From the NCBI RefSeq assembly GCF_023035295.1, contig NZ_CP075076.1, positions 186,001 to 250,000 of the forward strand: DNA of 64,000 bases, in the 5' to 3' direction. Every line of letters starts with the position of its first letter. Position 1 is the stretch's first letter. The notes beneath the pieces were generated by a model, which searched no databases, was not told where the DNA came from, and was given only the letters and a program-made list of their open reading frames with translations. Both the position numbers and the translations under genes were made by a program. Shown here piece after piece: positions 1-7,952 of the stretch. The stretch is from Borrelia coriaceae. GTDB lineage: Bacteria > Spirochaetota > Spirochaetia > Borreliales > Borreliaceae.

Positions 1-148
1 TCTCTAATACAAAATCATTAAATAACTTTGGAATATTAAGAGCATAGTTGATCTCATCTTTACCCTTAATAATAGAGGACACTTTATCATTAATTTCAAA
101 ATAAATTAACAGAGTTTTATATGAATATTCAATTGCAAGGACATTCAT
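1..148 (-). CDS. tsaB: TsaB-like tRNA t6A biosynthesis protein, N-terminal fragment
   Basis: Only the first 49 codons lie in the window; the gene continues past base 1. The start MNVLAIEYSYKTL matches the opening of TsaB/YeaZ proteins (M-x-I-L-A-I-D-T-S), an actin-like-fold partner of TsaD in making the N6-threonylcarbamoyladenosine base of tRNAs. The ATG at 148-146 lies inside the end of tsaE, overlapping it by 20 bases, which implies translational coupling. TsaE directly upstream belongs to the same pathway and supports the call. The fragment is too short to confirm the fold, so the name rests on the start motif plus context. Confidence 0.6.
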   Translation of the reverse strand, partial: MNVLAIEYSYKTLLIYFEINDKVSSIIKGKDEINYALNIPKLFNDFVLE

Positions 149-557
149 CGCCAATTTCTAAAAGTCTACTAATATCTTTTATTGTAAATTTCAACAATAT
201 CAATCTATTCTTTGGCAAAATATCAATAATCATCTCTGGCCACTCAATAGCTATTATAGATGACATATCTAAAAGAAGCTCCATTCCACCAATAAGTTCA
301 AACTCATCCAAAATATTTAAACGATACAAATCAATATGATAAAGCTTAAAATCCACAAACTCATAAATATTAACAATATTATAAGTTGGACTTGTAAGAC
401 AAGAAATCCCAAGATTTAAAGCCAAACCTTTTAAAAAAGTTGTCTTCCCAGCACCCATATCACCACAAAGACCAAATATCTTACCAATAGGCAAAGGATT
501 AAAAAAAGATTTAGAAAAGTTTATCATTTCCTTTTCTGTTTTAAAAGATAATATCAA
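129..557 (-). CDS. tsaE: TsaE, tRNA t6A biosynthesis ATPase
   Basis: P-loop ATPase of the TsaBDE complex that makes t6A37 in ANN-decoding tRNAs. The 142-residue protein has the usual family length. It shows a Walker A motif GDMGAGKT near residue 32, the family motif SPTYNIVNIYE near 56, YHIDLYRL, and AIEWPE near 104. The start is a TTG whose bases overlap the stop codon of the upstream small gene (TTGA). An AAGGTGAG Shine-Dalgarno sequence about five bases before it supports this non-ATG start. It overlaps the downstream tsaB start by 20 bases, so the three genes look like one operon. Confidence 0.9.
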   Translation of the reverse strand: MILSFKTEKEMINFSKSFFNPLPIGKIFGLCGDMGAGKTTFLKGLALNLGISCLTSPTYNIVNIYEFVDFKLYHIDLYRLNILDEFELIGGMELLLDMSSIIAIEWPEMIIDILPKNRLILLKFTIKDISRLLEIGDECPCN

Positions 558-814
558 GGAAGCTCACCTTTTATATCAAGATCAATAACATGTCTCTTGA
601 TTGCCATCATCAAACTAAGCACAGGATAATTTAAAGGATCTACAAAGTCAATAGTGATATGTCTTTCTCCTAAAGGAGTTACTTCAATTATAAACTTTAC
701 TTTTTTAATCTCTCTAGAGCCTTTATATTCATATAAAGTATCAGCAAAATACACCCTCCTATAATATATAGGACTATCTTGCTTTTTAACGTTATCAAGA
801 GAAATAAATTCCAC
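554..814 (-). CDS. Small conserved-position protein of unknown function
   Basis: An 86-residue protein with no family I recognise. It has no signal peptide and no clear membrane segment; the composition is mixed charged and hydrophobic, with the C-terminal stretch VIDLDIKGELP. The likely start is GTG at 814-812, preceded by AAAGGAA at suitable spacing; an in-frame stop just upstream rules out a much longer version. It is the first gene of the minus-strand tsaE-tsaB group and its stop overlaps the TTG start of tsaE, so expression is probably coupled. Function cannot be inferred beyond co-expression with t6A genes. Confidence 0.65.
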   Translation of the reverse strand: MEFISLDNVKKQDSPIYYRRVYFADTLYEYKGSREIKKVKFIIEVTPLGERHITIDFVDPLNYPVLSLMMAIKRHVIDLDIKGELP

Positions 815-1016
815 AACAATATTCCTTTAAATAAATCCCAGGAAGCCAACACAGGAACATTTTTATTTAGCGCTATTTTCAAAGATGGGACTTTCATTTC
901 TAACTTTTAGTGCATATTATATTACTATCCATTAAAAAAATACTTAAATCCCCAAATTTAGTGAGATGTCGCAAAAAATAACTCTAATCCCTATAATTAA
1001 ACTTCCCAGGAAGCTT

Positions 1017-1364
1017 TTAATTCTTTATTTCATAAACAACTTTTTTAAAAGTTTCAATATCCTCAATTGCTAAATTAGATAAAATCTTTCTATTAAGTCT
1101 AATATTAGACTTTTTAAGACTTTCGAAAAATTTTGCATAATTAATTCCCATACCAGTTAAAGCAGCAGAAATCCTTACAATCCATAACCTTCTAAAATCT
1201 CTCTTACGGGCCTTTCTATCCCTTGTAGCATACATCATGCCTTTACGAAGAGTATCTTTAGCTTTTTTATAATTACTTTTCTTAGTACCCCAAAAACCCT
1301 TAGTCTTCTTTAAGATCCTCTTTCGTCTTGCAACGTGCACTACCCCATTCTTAACTCTAGCCAT
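1017..1364 (-). CDS. rplT: 50S ribosomal protein L20
   Basis: L20 is a 23S rRNA-binding protein needed early in large-subunit assembly, and in many bacteria it represses its own operon. The 115-residue, very basic sequence begins MARVKNGVVHVARRKRILK and contains the family features KGFWGTKKSNYKKAKD and RDRKARKRDFRRLWI. It is the third gene of infC-rpmI-rplT, 22 bases after rpmI. The 202 bases downstream before the next minus-strand gene hold only a weak 5-bp inverted repeat just after the stop, so I do not call a terminator there. Confidence 0.97.
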   Translation of the reverse strand: MARVKNGVVHVARRKRILKKTKGFWGTKKSNYKKAKDTLRKGMMYATRDRKARKRDFRRLWIVRISAALTGMGINYAKFFESLKKSNIRLNRKILSNLAIEDIETFKKVVYEIKN

Positions 1365-1386
1365 ATAATCTCCTTAAAATCGATAT

Positions 1387-1584
1387 CTAAGCATAAGGCA
1401 ATAAGGTTTTGATTCTCTTAATCTCAACACTTGAAACTAAACCTGACTTACCCAACTTCCTTCTTCTCTTTGAAGACTTTTTTGTCAAAATATGTCTTAA
1501 ATTTTGCTTCTTGTATTTAACTTTACCTTTTGAAGTAAAAGCATATCTTTTTTTTGCACTTTTACATGTTTTCATTTTTGACAT
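1387..1584 (-). CDS. rpmI: 50S ribosomal protein L35
   Basis: A small basic protein of the large subunit, 65 residues as usual for the family. It begins [21 protein letters not shown] and has the family element [16 protein letters not shown] in the middle. It lies 17 bases after infC and 22 bases before rplT in the conserved three-gene translation operon. A typical Shine-Dalgarno sequence (AAGGAGATG) precedes its start. Confidence 0.97.
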   Translation of the reverse strand: MSKMKTCKSAKKRYAFTSKGKVKYKKQNLRHILTKKSSKRRRKLGKSGLVSSVEIKRIKTLLPYA

Positions 1585-1601
1585 TCACATCTCCTTATCA
1601 C

Positions 1602-2162
1602 TTACTTCCTAGATTTAGGAGCAATAATTAAAAACATTGTTTTGCCCTCCATCTTAGCTGGCGACTCTAAAACATAATTAGAATCACCTACTCTCTCAAG
1701 AATACTTTCTAAAATTTCATAGCCCAAATGAGTATGAGCAAGCTCACGTCCCCTGAATCTTATAGTAACCTTTACCTTATTACCCTCTTTGAGGAATCCT
1801 AAAATATTCCTATATTTAAAATCAAGATCATGAGTATCTATTTTTGGTTGCATTCTAACTTCTTTAAGCTTAATTATTTTTTGATTTCTTTTTTGTTCTT
1901 TTTGACGCTTTTCCTGATGAAATTTATATTTTCCATAATCTATTATTTTGCAAACAGGGGGCAATGCATTTGGCGAAATCTCAACCAAATCAAGCTCCTC
2001 ATCCTTAGCACATCTAATAGCATCTTCAATTGGCAAAACAGATTGAGTTCCATCATCAAAAATAACCCTCACCTCATGAGCTTTAATTTTATGATTAATT
2101 CTCAATTCCTTATCACCTGACCTCGACCTATCCCTATCCTTACCAGCACTTCTATTTATCAT
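1602..2162 (-). CDS. infC: Translation initiation factor IF-3
   Basis: IF-3 binds the 30S subunit, prevents premature 50S joining and checks start-codon pairing. The 186-residue protein has the N-domain motif [15 protein letters not shown], the linker ([19 protein letters not shown]) and a C-domain with [15 protein letters not shown] and [14 protein letters not shown]. The ATG at 2162 is used here, whereas many bacteria start infC with AUU as part of autoregulation. An upstream in-frame TAA immediately before the ATG makes a longer form impossible. The only SD-like element (GGAG) sits an unusually long 13 bases upstream. It leads the infC-rpmI-rplT operon. Confidence 0.96.
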   Translation of the reverse strand: MINRSAGKDRDRSRSGDKELRINHKIKAHEVRVIFDDGTQSVLPIEDAIRCAKDEELDLVEISPNALPPVCKIIDYGKYKFHQEKRQKEQKRNQKIIKLKEVRMQPKIDTHDLDFKYRNILGFLKEGNKVKVTIRFRGRELAHTHLGYEILESILERVGDSNYVLESPAKMEGKTMFLIIAPKSRK

Positions 2163-2249
2163 TTAAAAATACGCACTCCTCAAACAGCATTAATCAATAG
2201 TTAATTTTAATATACCTTCTTTAAAAAGTAAATTCGAACACATATCTCT

Positions 2250-2278
2250 TGAATACAATAATAAAAAGAATTTTGCAA
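2250..2278 (-). promoter_or_regulatory. Candidate promoter of the infC operon
   Basis: Read on the minus strand, TTGCAA (2278-2273) and TATTCA (2255-2250) are separated by 17 bases, a sigma-70-like arrangement about 90 bases before infC. The resulting leader could host L20 or IF-3 feedback control, as in other bacteria. In DNA this AT-rich such boxes arise by chance, so this is a weak call. Confidence 0.3.
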
Positions 2279-2301
2279 GACTCCAAAAAATAAAAATTTA
2301 A

Positions 2302-2330
2302 TTGATTAATGAGTAATTTAAAAGTAAAAT
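2302..2330 (+). promoter_or_regulatory. Candidate promoter placing the transcript start at the next gene's ATG
   Basis: TTGATT (2302-2307), 17 bases, then TAAAAT (2325-2330). A start seven bases after the -10 box falls at about 2337, three bases before the ATG at 2340. No Shine-Dalgarno sequence lies in between, so the message would be essentially leaderless. Confidence 0.45.
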
Positions 2331-2339
2331 TTAATTATT

Positions 2340-3002
2340 ATGAATATATTTTTACTAACGAGCCTACCTTTAGTCCTTAAAATATATATGCTAATAAAGC
2401 ATGCCGAACTAAAACTAATAAAACAAAACTATATCAATGCAATATCAGTATTATTTGCAATGACTTTTTTTGCTTTATTATACCTGACAGAAGAATTCAT
2501 ATTATATAAGAACCTACTTATAAACTATCAAACAAAATTCAAATTAGCACATTCAATATTCATCAAAGAACAAGTATATTACTACATTTTCCCATTATTC
2601 ATATTCACATTTCTTTTTACCTTCAATCCAAACTCATTTCTTAAGAAAAATCCAATATTTTTAATATACTTTGCATTTGGATTAATATTTTCCAAAAATT
2701 TAGCACTTATTATAACAAACAGTAAAGTTCTTGGAACGTATGAATATATCAAATTACCACTTTTACATATAATAGAACTAATTTTCACAGCAATTATATG
2801 CGAAAAAGGAATACATCTTTATGTAACACAAAACATAAATGGATATCAATTAATATTTATTCCCATATTAATCTTAGAGGCAATCATCACACTTTTAAAA
2901 GTACTAATTTTAACTAATGAACAAATGTATGCCCTAATAATATCAATAATACTTTTAAGTATCACAATCATCAAAAAAAAATCCATTGGAATTCTAAAAT
3001 AA
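2340..3002 (+). CDS. Multi-pass membrane protein of unknown function
   Basis: The 220-residue protein is dominated by hydrophobic helices; I count about six or seven likely membrane segments (for example near residues 35-52, 80-95, 100-118, 165-185, 197-212). I recognise no family motif. It lies divergent from infC, and its stop codon overlaps the ATG of the following lipoprotein gene (TAATG), so the two form a pair. No Shine-Dalgarno sequence precedes the ATG and the predicted promoter sits very close to it. A membrane-protein/lipoprotein pair suggests an envelope function, but that is inference. Confidence 0.75.
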   Translation: MNIFLLTSLPLVLKIYMLIKHAELKLIKQNYINAISVLFAMTFFALLYLTEEFILYKNLLINYQTKFKLAHSIFIKEQVYYYIFPLFIFTFLFTFNPNSFLKKNPIFLIYFAFGLIFSKNLALIITNSKVLGTYEYIKLPLLHIIELIFTAIICEKGIHLYVTQNINGYQLIFIPILILEAIITLLKVLILTNEQMYALIISIILLSITIIKKKSIGILK

Positions 3003-3751
3003 TGCTACACAAAATAAAGACTTTTATTATTGCAATGATTTTAATTCTATGTTTTAATTGTAAAAACAACAAAATAATCACAGATAAAAATTTTAGTTAT
3101 GTCATAATCTTTTCAGATGCCACAGAGTATTTTTTTAACATTAAAAATGCCCCATTCATACAAGATGAAACACTCTTTATCAATGAAAAAGATATTGAAA
3201 ACATTCAAAACAAATTAAATAATGTAAAAAAAATACTCTTAACGCATAAATCAAATAATGAAATATTTAATATCAATGAAATTAAAAAAAAAACCTTTTA
3301 CCTCTCTAAAGTAAAATTTTCATTAAAAAAAGCAATGGATTTTATCTTTAATGACCCCTCAATAGACTTAACAAGTTCATTAATCATAAAAGATAATACA
3401 CTAAATCAAGAAGACTTAAAACACTTGGAAGAAAGTACAAAAGAACAAAATATAAACATTGTAACAATAGATGATAAAAACATTTTGTACCTGAAAAATT
3501 TAATTACCCCCAAGATAACAAAAATAATCTTACTCTCAATGAGAAATAATCATGTCTTTTTAAAGAAATTATCAGAATCACCCTTCTTTCAAAAAATAAA
3601 ATTCATATTTATTGGAAATAATAGAAAAGATTTTAAAGAAGTTAATACCAAATACATAATCAGCATTAATGAACTCAATTTAATTGAAATAACAAAGGCA
3701 ATTAATACAAATTTTCAATACGAATTTAACATTTACGAACAAACAACATAA
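3002..3751 (+). CDS. Putative lipoprotein of unknown function
   Basis: The 249-residue protein starts with a lipoprotein-type signal: basic N-terminus, hydrophobic core (FIIAMILIL) and a Cys at residue 20 in the context CFNC, followed by Lys/Asn-rich residues. The exact lipidated Cys could be 17 or 20. The remainder is hydrophilic with a pattern suggesting an alpha/beta fold (repeated hydrophobic strands such as KKILLTH, NIVTIDD, TKIILLSM, KIKFIFIG), somewhat reminiscent of a periplasmic binding-protein fold, but I see no diagnostic motif. Its ATG overlaps the stop of the membrane protein upstream, indicating co-translation. It corresponds by position to an annotated putative lipoprotein of Lyme Borrelia. 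Confidence 0.75.
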   Translation: MLHKIKTFIIAMILILCFNCKNNKIITDKNFSYVIIFSDATEYFFNIKNAPFIQDETLFINEKDIENIQNKLNNVKKILLTHKSNNEIFNINEIKKKTFYLSKVKFSLKKAMDFIFNDPSIDLTSSLIIKDNTLNQEDLKHLEESTKEQNINIVTIDDKNILYLKNLITPKITKIILLSMRNNHVFLKKLSESPFFQKIKFIFIGNNRKDFKEVNTKYIISINELNLIEITKAINTNFQYEFNIYEQTT

Positions 3752-3803
3752 GCTTTCATTAAAACTGAACATATATTTAAGTTGGATTAATAAACAACAA
3801 TTG

Positions 3804-4601
3804 TCAAATCAAATTTTTAAATAAATCCTTAAAGTTATCATGCAACACAGTTACAACATTCTCTACATCACAATTTTTAACTTTTGCAATCTCAAGACAT
3901 GTATATCCTAAAAAAAGTGGAGCATTAATCTTGCCCCTTAAAGGAACTGGTGCTAAAAATGGACTATCTGTTTCAATTAAAATATCTTTAATATTTAATT
4001 TTTTTAAAACCGATCTTAAAGGTTCTGCATTTTTAAATGTTAAATTTCCTGAAAAAGATATTTTAAATCCAAAATCAATAAATTTTTTAGCATACTCATA
4101 ATTACCAGAATAACAATGTAATATCCCTCTGCCCATGAAATTGGAAGATTTAATAATATTGTAAACATCATCATAAGCCTCTCTGATATGCAAAATGATA
4201 GGTTTTTTATATTTACAAGCCAAATCTAACTGAACATTCAAAGCTTCAATCTGCTCATGCTTATTAACTCCTTTAAGGTAATCAAGCCCAATTTCACCAA
4301 CAGCAACAACGTCTTCCTTTGCTAAAATTTTTTCAAGCAATTCGAAATCATCTCTCAAAGCTTTATTTAAAGGATGAATCCCAACCGTTAATGAAATATT
4401 AGAATAAGTATTTAAAAGTTGCTTTCTCTCATAAAAATCACTAGGATGTAATCCAATGTCAAGAAAATAAGAAAATCCATTTTTCAAACATTCATTAATA
4501 AGACAATGAACATCTATAGAATTTTTTTTAAGCTCATTAAAATGAACATGAGTGTCTATTAATTTTTCTAAAAAAATAGATCTGTCAAAATCAAGCTTCA
4601 T
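3804..4601 (-). CDS. tatD: TatD-family metal-dependent hydrolase
   Basis: TatD-family enzymes are TIM-barrel, divalent-metal nucleases (3'-5' exonuclease or D-aminoacyl-tRNA-like activity has been reported for members). The 265-residue protein carries the expected metal ligands: DTHVHF near residue 17, GEIGLDY near 102, HIREA near 138, ILHCYSG near 161, and ETDSPFLAPVP near 211. The ATG overlaps the stop codon of the upstream TPR gene by four bases (ATGA), so the two are co-translated. The biological substrate cannot be told from sequence. Confidence 0.9.
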   Translation of the reverse strand: MKLDFDRSIFLEKLIDTHVHFNELKKNSIDVHCLINECLKNGFSYFLDIGLHPSDFYERKQLLNTYSNISLTVGIHPLNKALRDDFELLEKILAKEDVVAVGEIGLDYLKGVNKHEQIEALNVQLDLACKYKKPIILHIREAYDDVYNIIKSSNFMGRGILHCYSGNYEYAKKFIDFGFKISFSGNLTFKNAEPLRSVLKKLNIKDILIETDSPFLAPVPLRGKINAPLFLGYTCLEIAKVKNCDVENVVTVLHDNFKDLFKNLI

Positions 4602-5740
4602 GCATCCATCTTCTTTTTAAGATTATTGATATAGTCAATAATAGTAACATTCTTCATTCCAAGTTGCAAGAAACTTGACAAAATACCTACAGCATTTTCA
4701 ATTTGCCCTAATGTCTCATAACATTCAGCAGCATTAACATATAATATGGAATTTTTAGGATTAGTTTTTATCAAGTTTTTTATAGCTGCTAATGCCTCCT
4801 CATACTGACCTTGTTCTTTTTGAAGTAGCGCAAGACCAAGTATAGCAAACATATCAAAATCAACATCAAGGGCTTTTTTATAAAAAATTTGTGCATTATC
4901 ATAATCTTTCAAGTATCGATATGTATCCCCCACTCTTGTTAAAACTAAATTATTCTTAGGTTCTCTATCTATTATAGTAAGCCAATACTTTAAAGCCTCA
5001 TTATACTCTTTACTGCCTCTATAGCAATCAGCAAGTCCAAAAATAGCATAAAAATTATTTGGGGAAATATCCAAAGCTTTTTTAAAAAAATAAATTCCCT
5101 TGCTAAATTCCTTTAATTTTCTATAACAATTCCCAATTGAAGTCAAAACACGAACATCAATCTTAACTTGATTTATTTCATACATCTTAAGCCAATACTT
5201 TAATGCTTCCTTATACTCCTTAAAGTCATAATATAAATGTCCAATACCTACAAGAGCATAATCATTATCAGGTACGAGTTCTAATACTCTTAAATATGCT
5301 TGCCTAGATTTTTGAAAATTTTTTAATTTCCTATAAGAAGAAGCAACTCTCGTAAGAACCGTAATATTTTCAGGATCATATTTCAAATATTCTTCCCATA
5401 CATCTGTAGCTTTTTTATAATCACCTAAACTTCTATAACAATCTCCCAAACCAAAAAGTGCATAATTATTATTTGAATGTTTAGCAAGGCATTTCTGATA
5501 ATAAATTATAGCTTTATCAAAGCTTCGCTTCTTCCTCTCAATATCTCCAAGTCCAACAAGAGCATAATTATTATTATCATCCTTTTGTAAGATATCATTG
5601 AACAATGCCTCTGCTTCAGTAAGTCTCTCTTCCTTTATCAACTGATATCCCCTTTTTGATTTTTCAGTAACATCAAGAAGCTCATCATTAGAAATTTGCG
5701 AGATATCTCCAAAATCACCTAAAAGTTTCTTGTCTAACAT
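4598..5740 (-). CDS. Tetratricopeptide-repeat protein
   Basis: The 380-residue protein is almost wholly TPR repeats of about 34 residues, with recurring elements such as NNYALVGLGDIERKKRSFDKA, NNYALFGLGDCYRSLGDYKKA and NNFYAIFGLADCYRGSKEYNEA; I count around nine. It lacks a signal peptide or membrane helix, so it is probably a cytoplasmic scaffold. The start MLDKKLLGDFGDISQ at 5740 is preceded by an AAGGGG-type ribosome-binding sequence. It is coupled to tatD downstream. A divergent 294-base gap separates it from prfA. Function unknown beyond protein-protein interaction. Confidence 0.85.
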   Translation of the reverse strand: MLDKKLLGDFGDISQISNDELLDVTEKSKRGYQLIKEERLTEAEALFNDILQKDDNNNYALVGLGDIERKKRSFDKAIIYYQKCLAKHSNNNYALFGLGDCYRSLGDYKKATDVWEEYLKYDPENITVLTRVASSYRKLKNFQKSRQAYLRVLELVPDNDYALVGIGHLYYDFKEYKEALKYWLKMYEINQVKIDVRVLTSIGNCYRKLKEFSKGIYFFKKALDISPNNFYAIFGLADCYRGSKEYNEALKYWLTIIDREPKNNLVLTRVGDTYRYLKDYDNAQIFYKKALDVDFDMFAILGLALLQKEQGQYEEALAAIKNLIKTNPKNSILYVNAAECYETLGQIENAVGILSSFLQLGMKNVTIIDYINNLKKKMDA

Positions 5741-6034
5741 AAATACCCCTTCTTAACTGGTTCATTAAAGACACAACATCCACATCATATATGTTATTTT
5801 AAAAAAACATATAATCCATATTTATATAAAAATATAAAAACATTATTAAATCTTTAACAACCAATCTCAATAAACATATTATATAAAAAATTAAAAAAAT
5901 ATACTTAATTTTGCATACTTAAACTTATTTATTTAAATTGTATATAAAGCCTATAAGATAAATTCATGGCCAATTATAACAAAAAAATTCAAAAATAAGA
6001 TAAAATATTACTACTTTATTAGGAGAAAATTAAG

Positions 6035-7108
6035 ATGTTTTTAGAAAGATTAAGTCCCATCGAAAGTAAAATAAAAATACTTGAAGAGCAATTACAAGAC
6101 CCAAATCTGATCAAAAATCAAAAAGAATATGCCAAAATAATAAAAGAATATAACTATTTAGAAAAAATTAAAGAAAAAAAAGATGCATATGAAAACATAT
6201 TATTTCAAATCGATGAGAATCAAAAAATTTTGTCCGAAGAAGAAAACTTAGAAATGAAAGAATTAATAAAACAAGAATTAGCCCATCTAAACCTCAAAAA
6301 AGATGAAATTGAACATACAATCAAAATATTACTCTTGCACCAAGATGAAAATGACAGTAAAAATATCATTATTGAAATTAGAGCTGGAACAGGTGGAGAA
6401 GAAGCTGCTCTTTTTGCCCATAATCTTTACGGCATGTACGTAAAATATTCTGAGAAAAAAAAATGGAAAACAGAGCTTATTCACTTTAATGAAACGGAAC
6501 TTGGTGGATTTAAAGAAGTAAGTTTTGAGGTGAAGGGCAAAGATGTATTTAAAAAATTAAAACACGAAAGTGGAGTACATAGAGTTCAAAGAGTTCCTAT
6601 AACAGAATCCAATGGTAGACTTCAAACATCAGCAGCAACCGTTGCTGTACTACCTGAAGTTGAAGATACCGAAATTGAAATCAACGAAAAAGATTTAAGA
6701 ATAGATGTTTATAGGGCTTCTGGTGCTGGAGGCCAACATGTAAACACAACAGACTCTGCTGTAAGAATTACACATTTGCCTACAGGAATTGTGGTACAAT
6801 GTCAAAATGAAAGAAGTCAGCACAAAAACAAAGATCAGGCTATGAAAATATTAAGAGCGAGACTTTATGAATTTGAAAACCTCAAAAAACAAGAACAACG
6901 CTCAAATGATAGAAAGCAACAAGTAGGTTCAGGTGATAGGTCTGAACGCATTAGAACATACAATTTTCCACAAAACAGAGTAACAGATCATAGAGCAAAT
7001 ATTAGTCTTTATAAACTAGAAGAAATTATGCAAGGAGAACTTGATTCTCTTTTAGACACACTAGCTCTAAAGTTTCAAGAACAAGCACTAAAAGATAACC
7101 CAACATAA
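6035..7108 (+). CDS. prfA: Peptide chain release factor 1
   Basis: RF1 reads UAA and UAG stop codons and triggers peptide release. The 357-residue length is standard. It carries the GGQ catalytic motif in RASGAGGQHVNTTDSAVR (about residue 230), the HRVQRVP element, and a codon-recognition tripeptide that reads P-I-T rather than the common P-A-T, still fitting the P-x-T pattern of RF1 and not the SPF of RF2. AGGAG lies eight bases before the ATG. prmC, which methylates the GGQ glutamine, follows after 10 bases, a classic pairing. Confidence 0.96.
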   Translation: MFLERLSPIESKIKILEEQLQDPNLIKNQKEYAKIIKEYNYLEKIKEKKDAYENILFQIDENQKILSEEENLEMKELIKQELAHLNLKKDEIEHTIKILLLHQDENDSKNIIIEIRAGTGGEEAALFAHNLYGMYVKYSEKKKWKTELIHFNETELGGFKEVSFEVKGKDVFKKLKHESGVHRVQRVPITESNGRLQTSAATVAVLPEVEDTEIEINEKDLRIDVYRASGAGGQHVNTTDSAVRITHLPTGIVVQCQNERSQHKNKDQAMKILRARLYEFENLKKQEQRSNDRKQQVGSGDRSERIRTYNFPQNRVTDHRANISLYKLEEIMQGELDSLLDTLALKFQEQALKDNPT

Positions 7109-7118
7109 GTTTTATTTA

Positions 7119-7952
7119 ATGACAATAAACGAAGCAATAAAGAGTTCAAAACAACATAATTTAAATACTCTTGAGATTTTATTATTACTTGAAAAAATCT
7201 TAAAGAAGCAAAAAGAATTAATTCTTGTAAACACAAATAAAAATTTAACAAAACACGAAGAAAATACACTATTGCATCAAATAAACAATATAAAATCAGG
7301 CACACCCATACATTATATACTTGAAAAAAAAGAATTCATGAGCATTGAGTTTTACATAAACAAACACGTACTAATTCCTAGATCAGATACAGAATGCTTA
7401 GTAGAAGAAGCCTTAATACAAATTAAAAAGCACAATTTCAATAAAATTTTAGATTTATGTTGCGGTAGTGGGTGCATTGGTTTAACAATTGCACACTATC
7501 TCAAGTGTAAAGTAATGCTATCAGACATTTCAAACGAAGCATTAAAAGTATCACTAAAAAACGTACAAAAATTAAAATTAGAAAATTATATAGAAATACA
7601 GCCCTCAGATCTGTTAAAATACATAAACAAAGAGTTTGAGCTAATAATCACTAATCCGCCTTATTTAACTAAAAATGAACTAAGAATAAAAGAAAAATTA
7701 ACACAAGAACCAAGAGTGGCTCTTTTAGGATTTGGAAAAGATGGACTTGGGATTTCAAAAAAAATAATTAAACAGGCAAAACACAAGCTCACCAAAAATG
7801 GACTCTTAATAATAGAAATGGCCCCCTGGCAAATGCAATCTTTAAGACAGTTTGCAATTCAGGAAGGTTTTGAATATTTAAAAACTATATATGATATCGA
7901 AAACAGAGCAAGGGCGCTAGTCCTAAGGATAAAGCATGATACAAGTATATGA
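7119..7952 (+). CDS. prmC: Release factor glutamine methyltransferase PrmC (HemK)
   Basis: SAM-dependent methyltransferase that methylates the Gln of the GGQ motif in RF1 and RF2. The 277-residue protein has the N-terminal helical substrate domain, the linker IPRSDTECLVEEAL, the SAM-binding motif ILDLCCGSGCIGLTIA near residue 111, and the hallmark active-site motif TNPPYLTK near residue 177. It follows prfA by 10 bases and overlaps rel by 17 bases, so the three are one transcription unit. Confidence 0.95.
   Translation: MTINEAIKSSKQHNLNTLEILLLLEKILKKQKELILVNTNKNLTKHEENTLLHQINNIKSGTPIHYILEKKEFMSIEFYINKHVLIPRSDTECLVEEALIQIKKHNFNKILDLCCGSGCIGLTIAHYLKCKVMLSDISNEALKVSLKNVQKLKLENYIEIQPSDLLKYINKEFELIITNPPYLTKNELRIKEKLTQEPRVALLGFGKDGLGISKKIIKQAKHKLTKNGLLIIEMAPWQMQSLRQFAIQEGFEYLKTIYDIENRARALVLRIKHDTSI

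Noticed and set aside
697..897. 66-codon hydrophobic minus-strand frame overlapping the small gene at 554-814
   Set aside because: It overlaps by 118 bases in another frame and has no good ribosome site; the 554-814 frame has a ribosome site and is coupled to tsaE.
1000..1020. Intrinsic terminator after rplT
   Set aside because: The CTTCC-GGAAG inverted repeat has a two-base loop and no T-run, so it is too weak to call.
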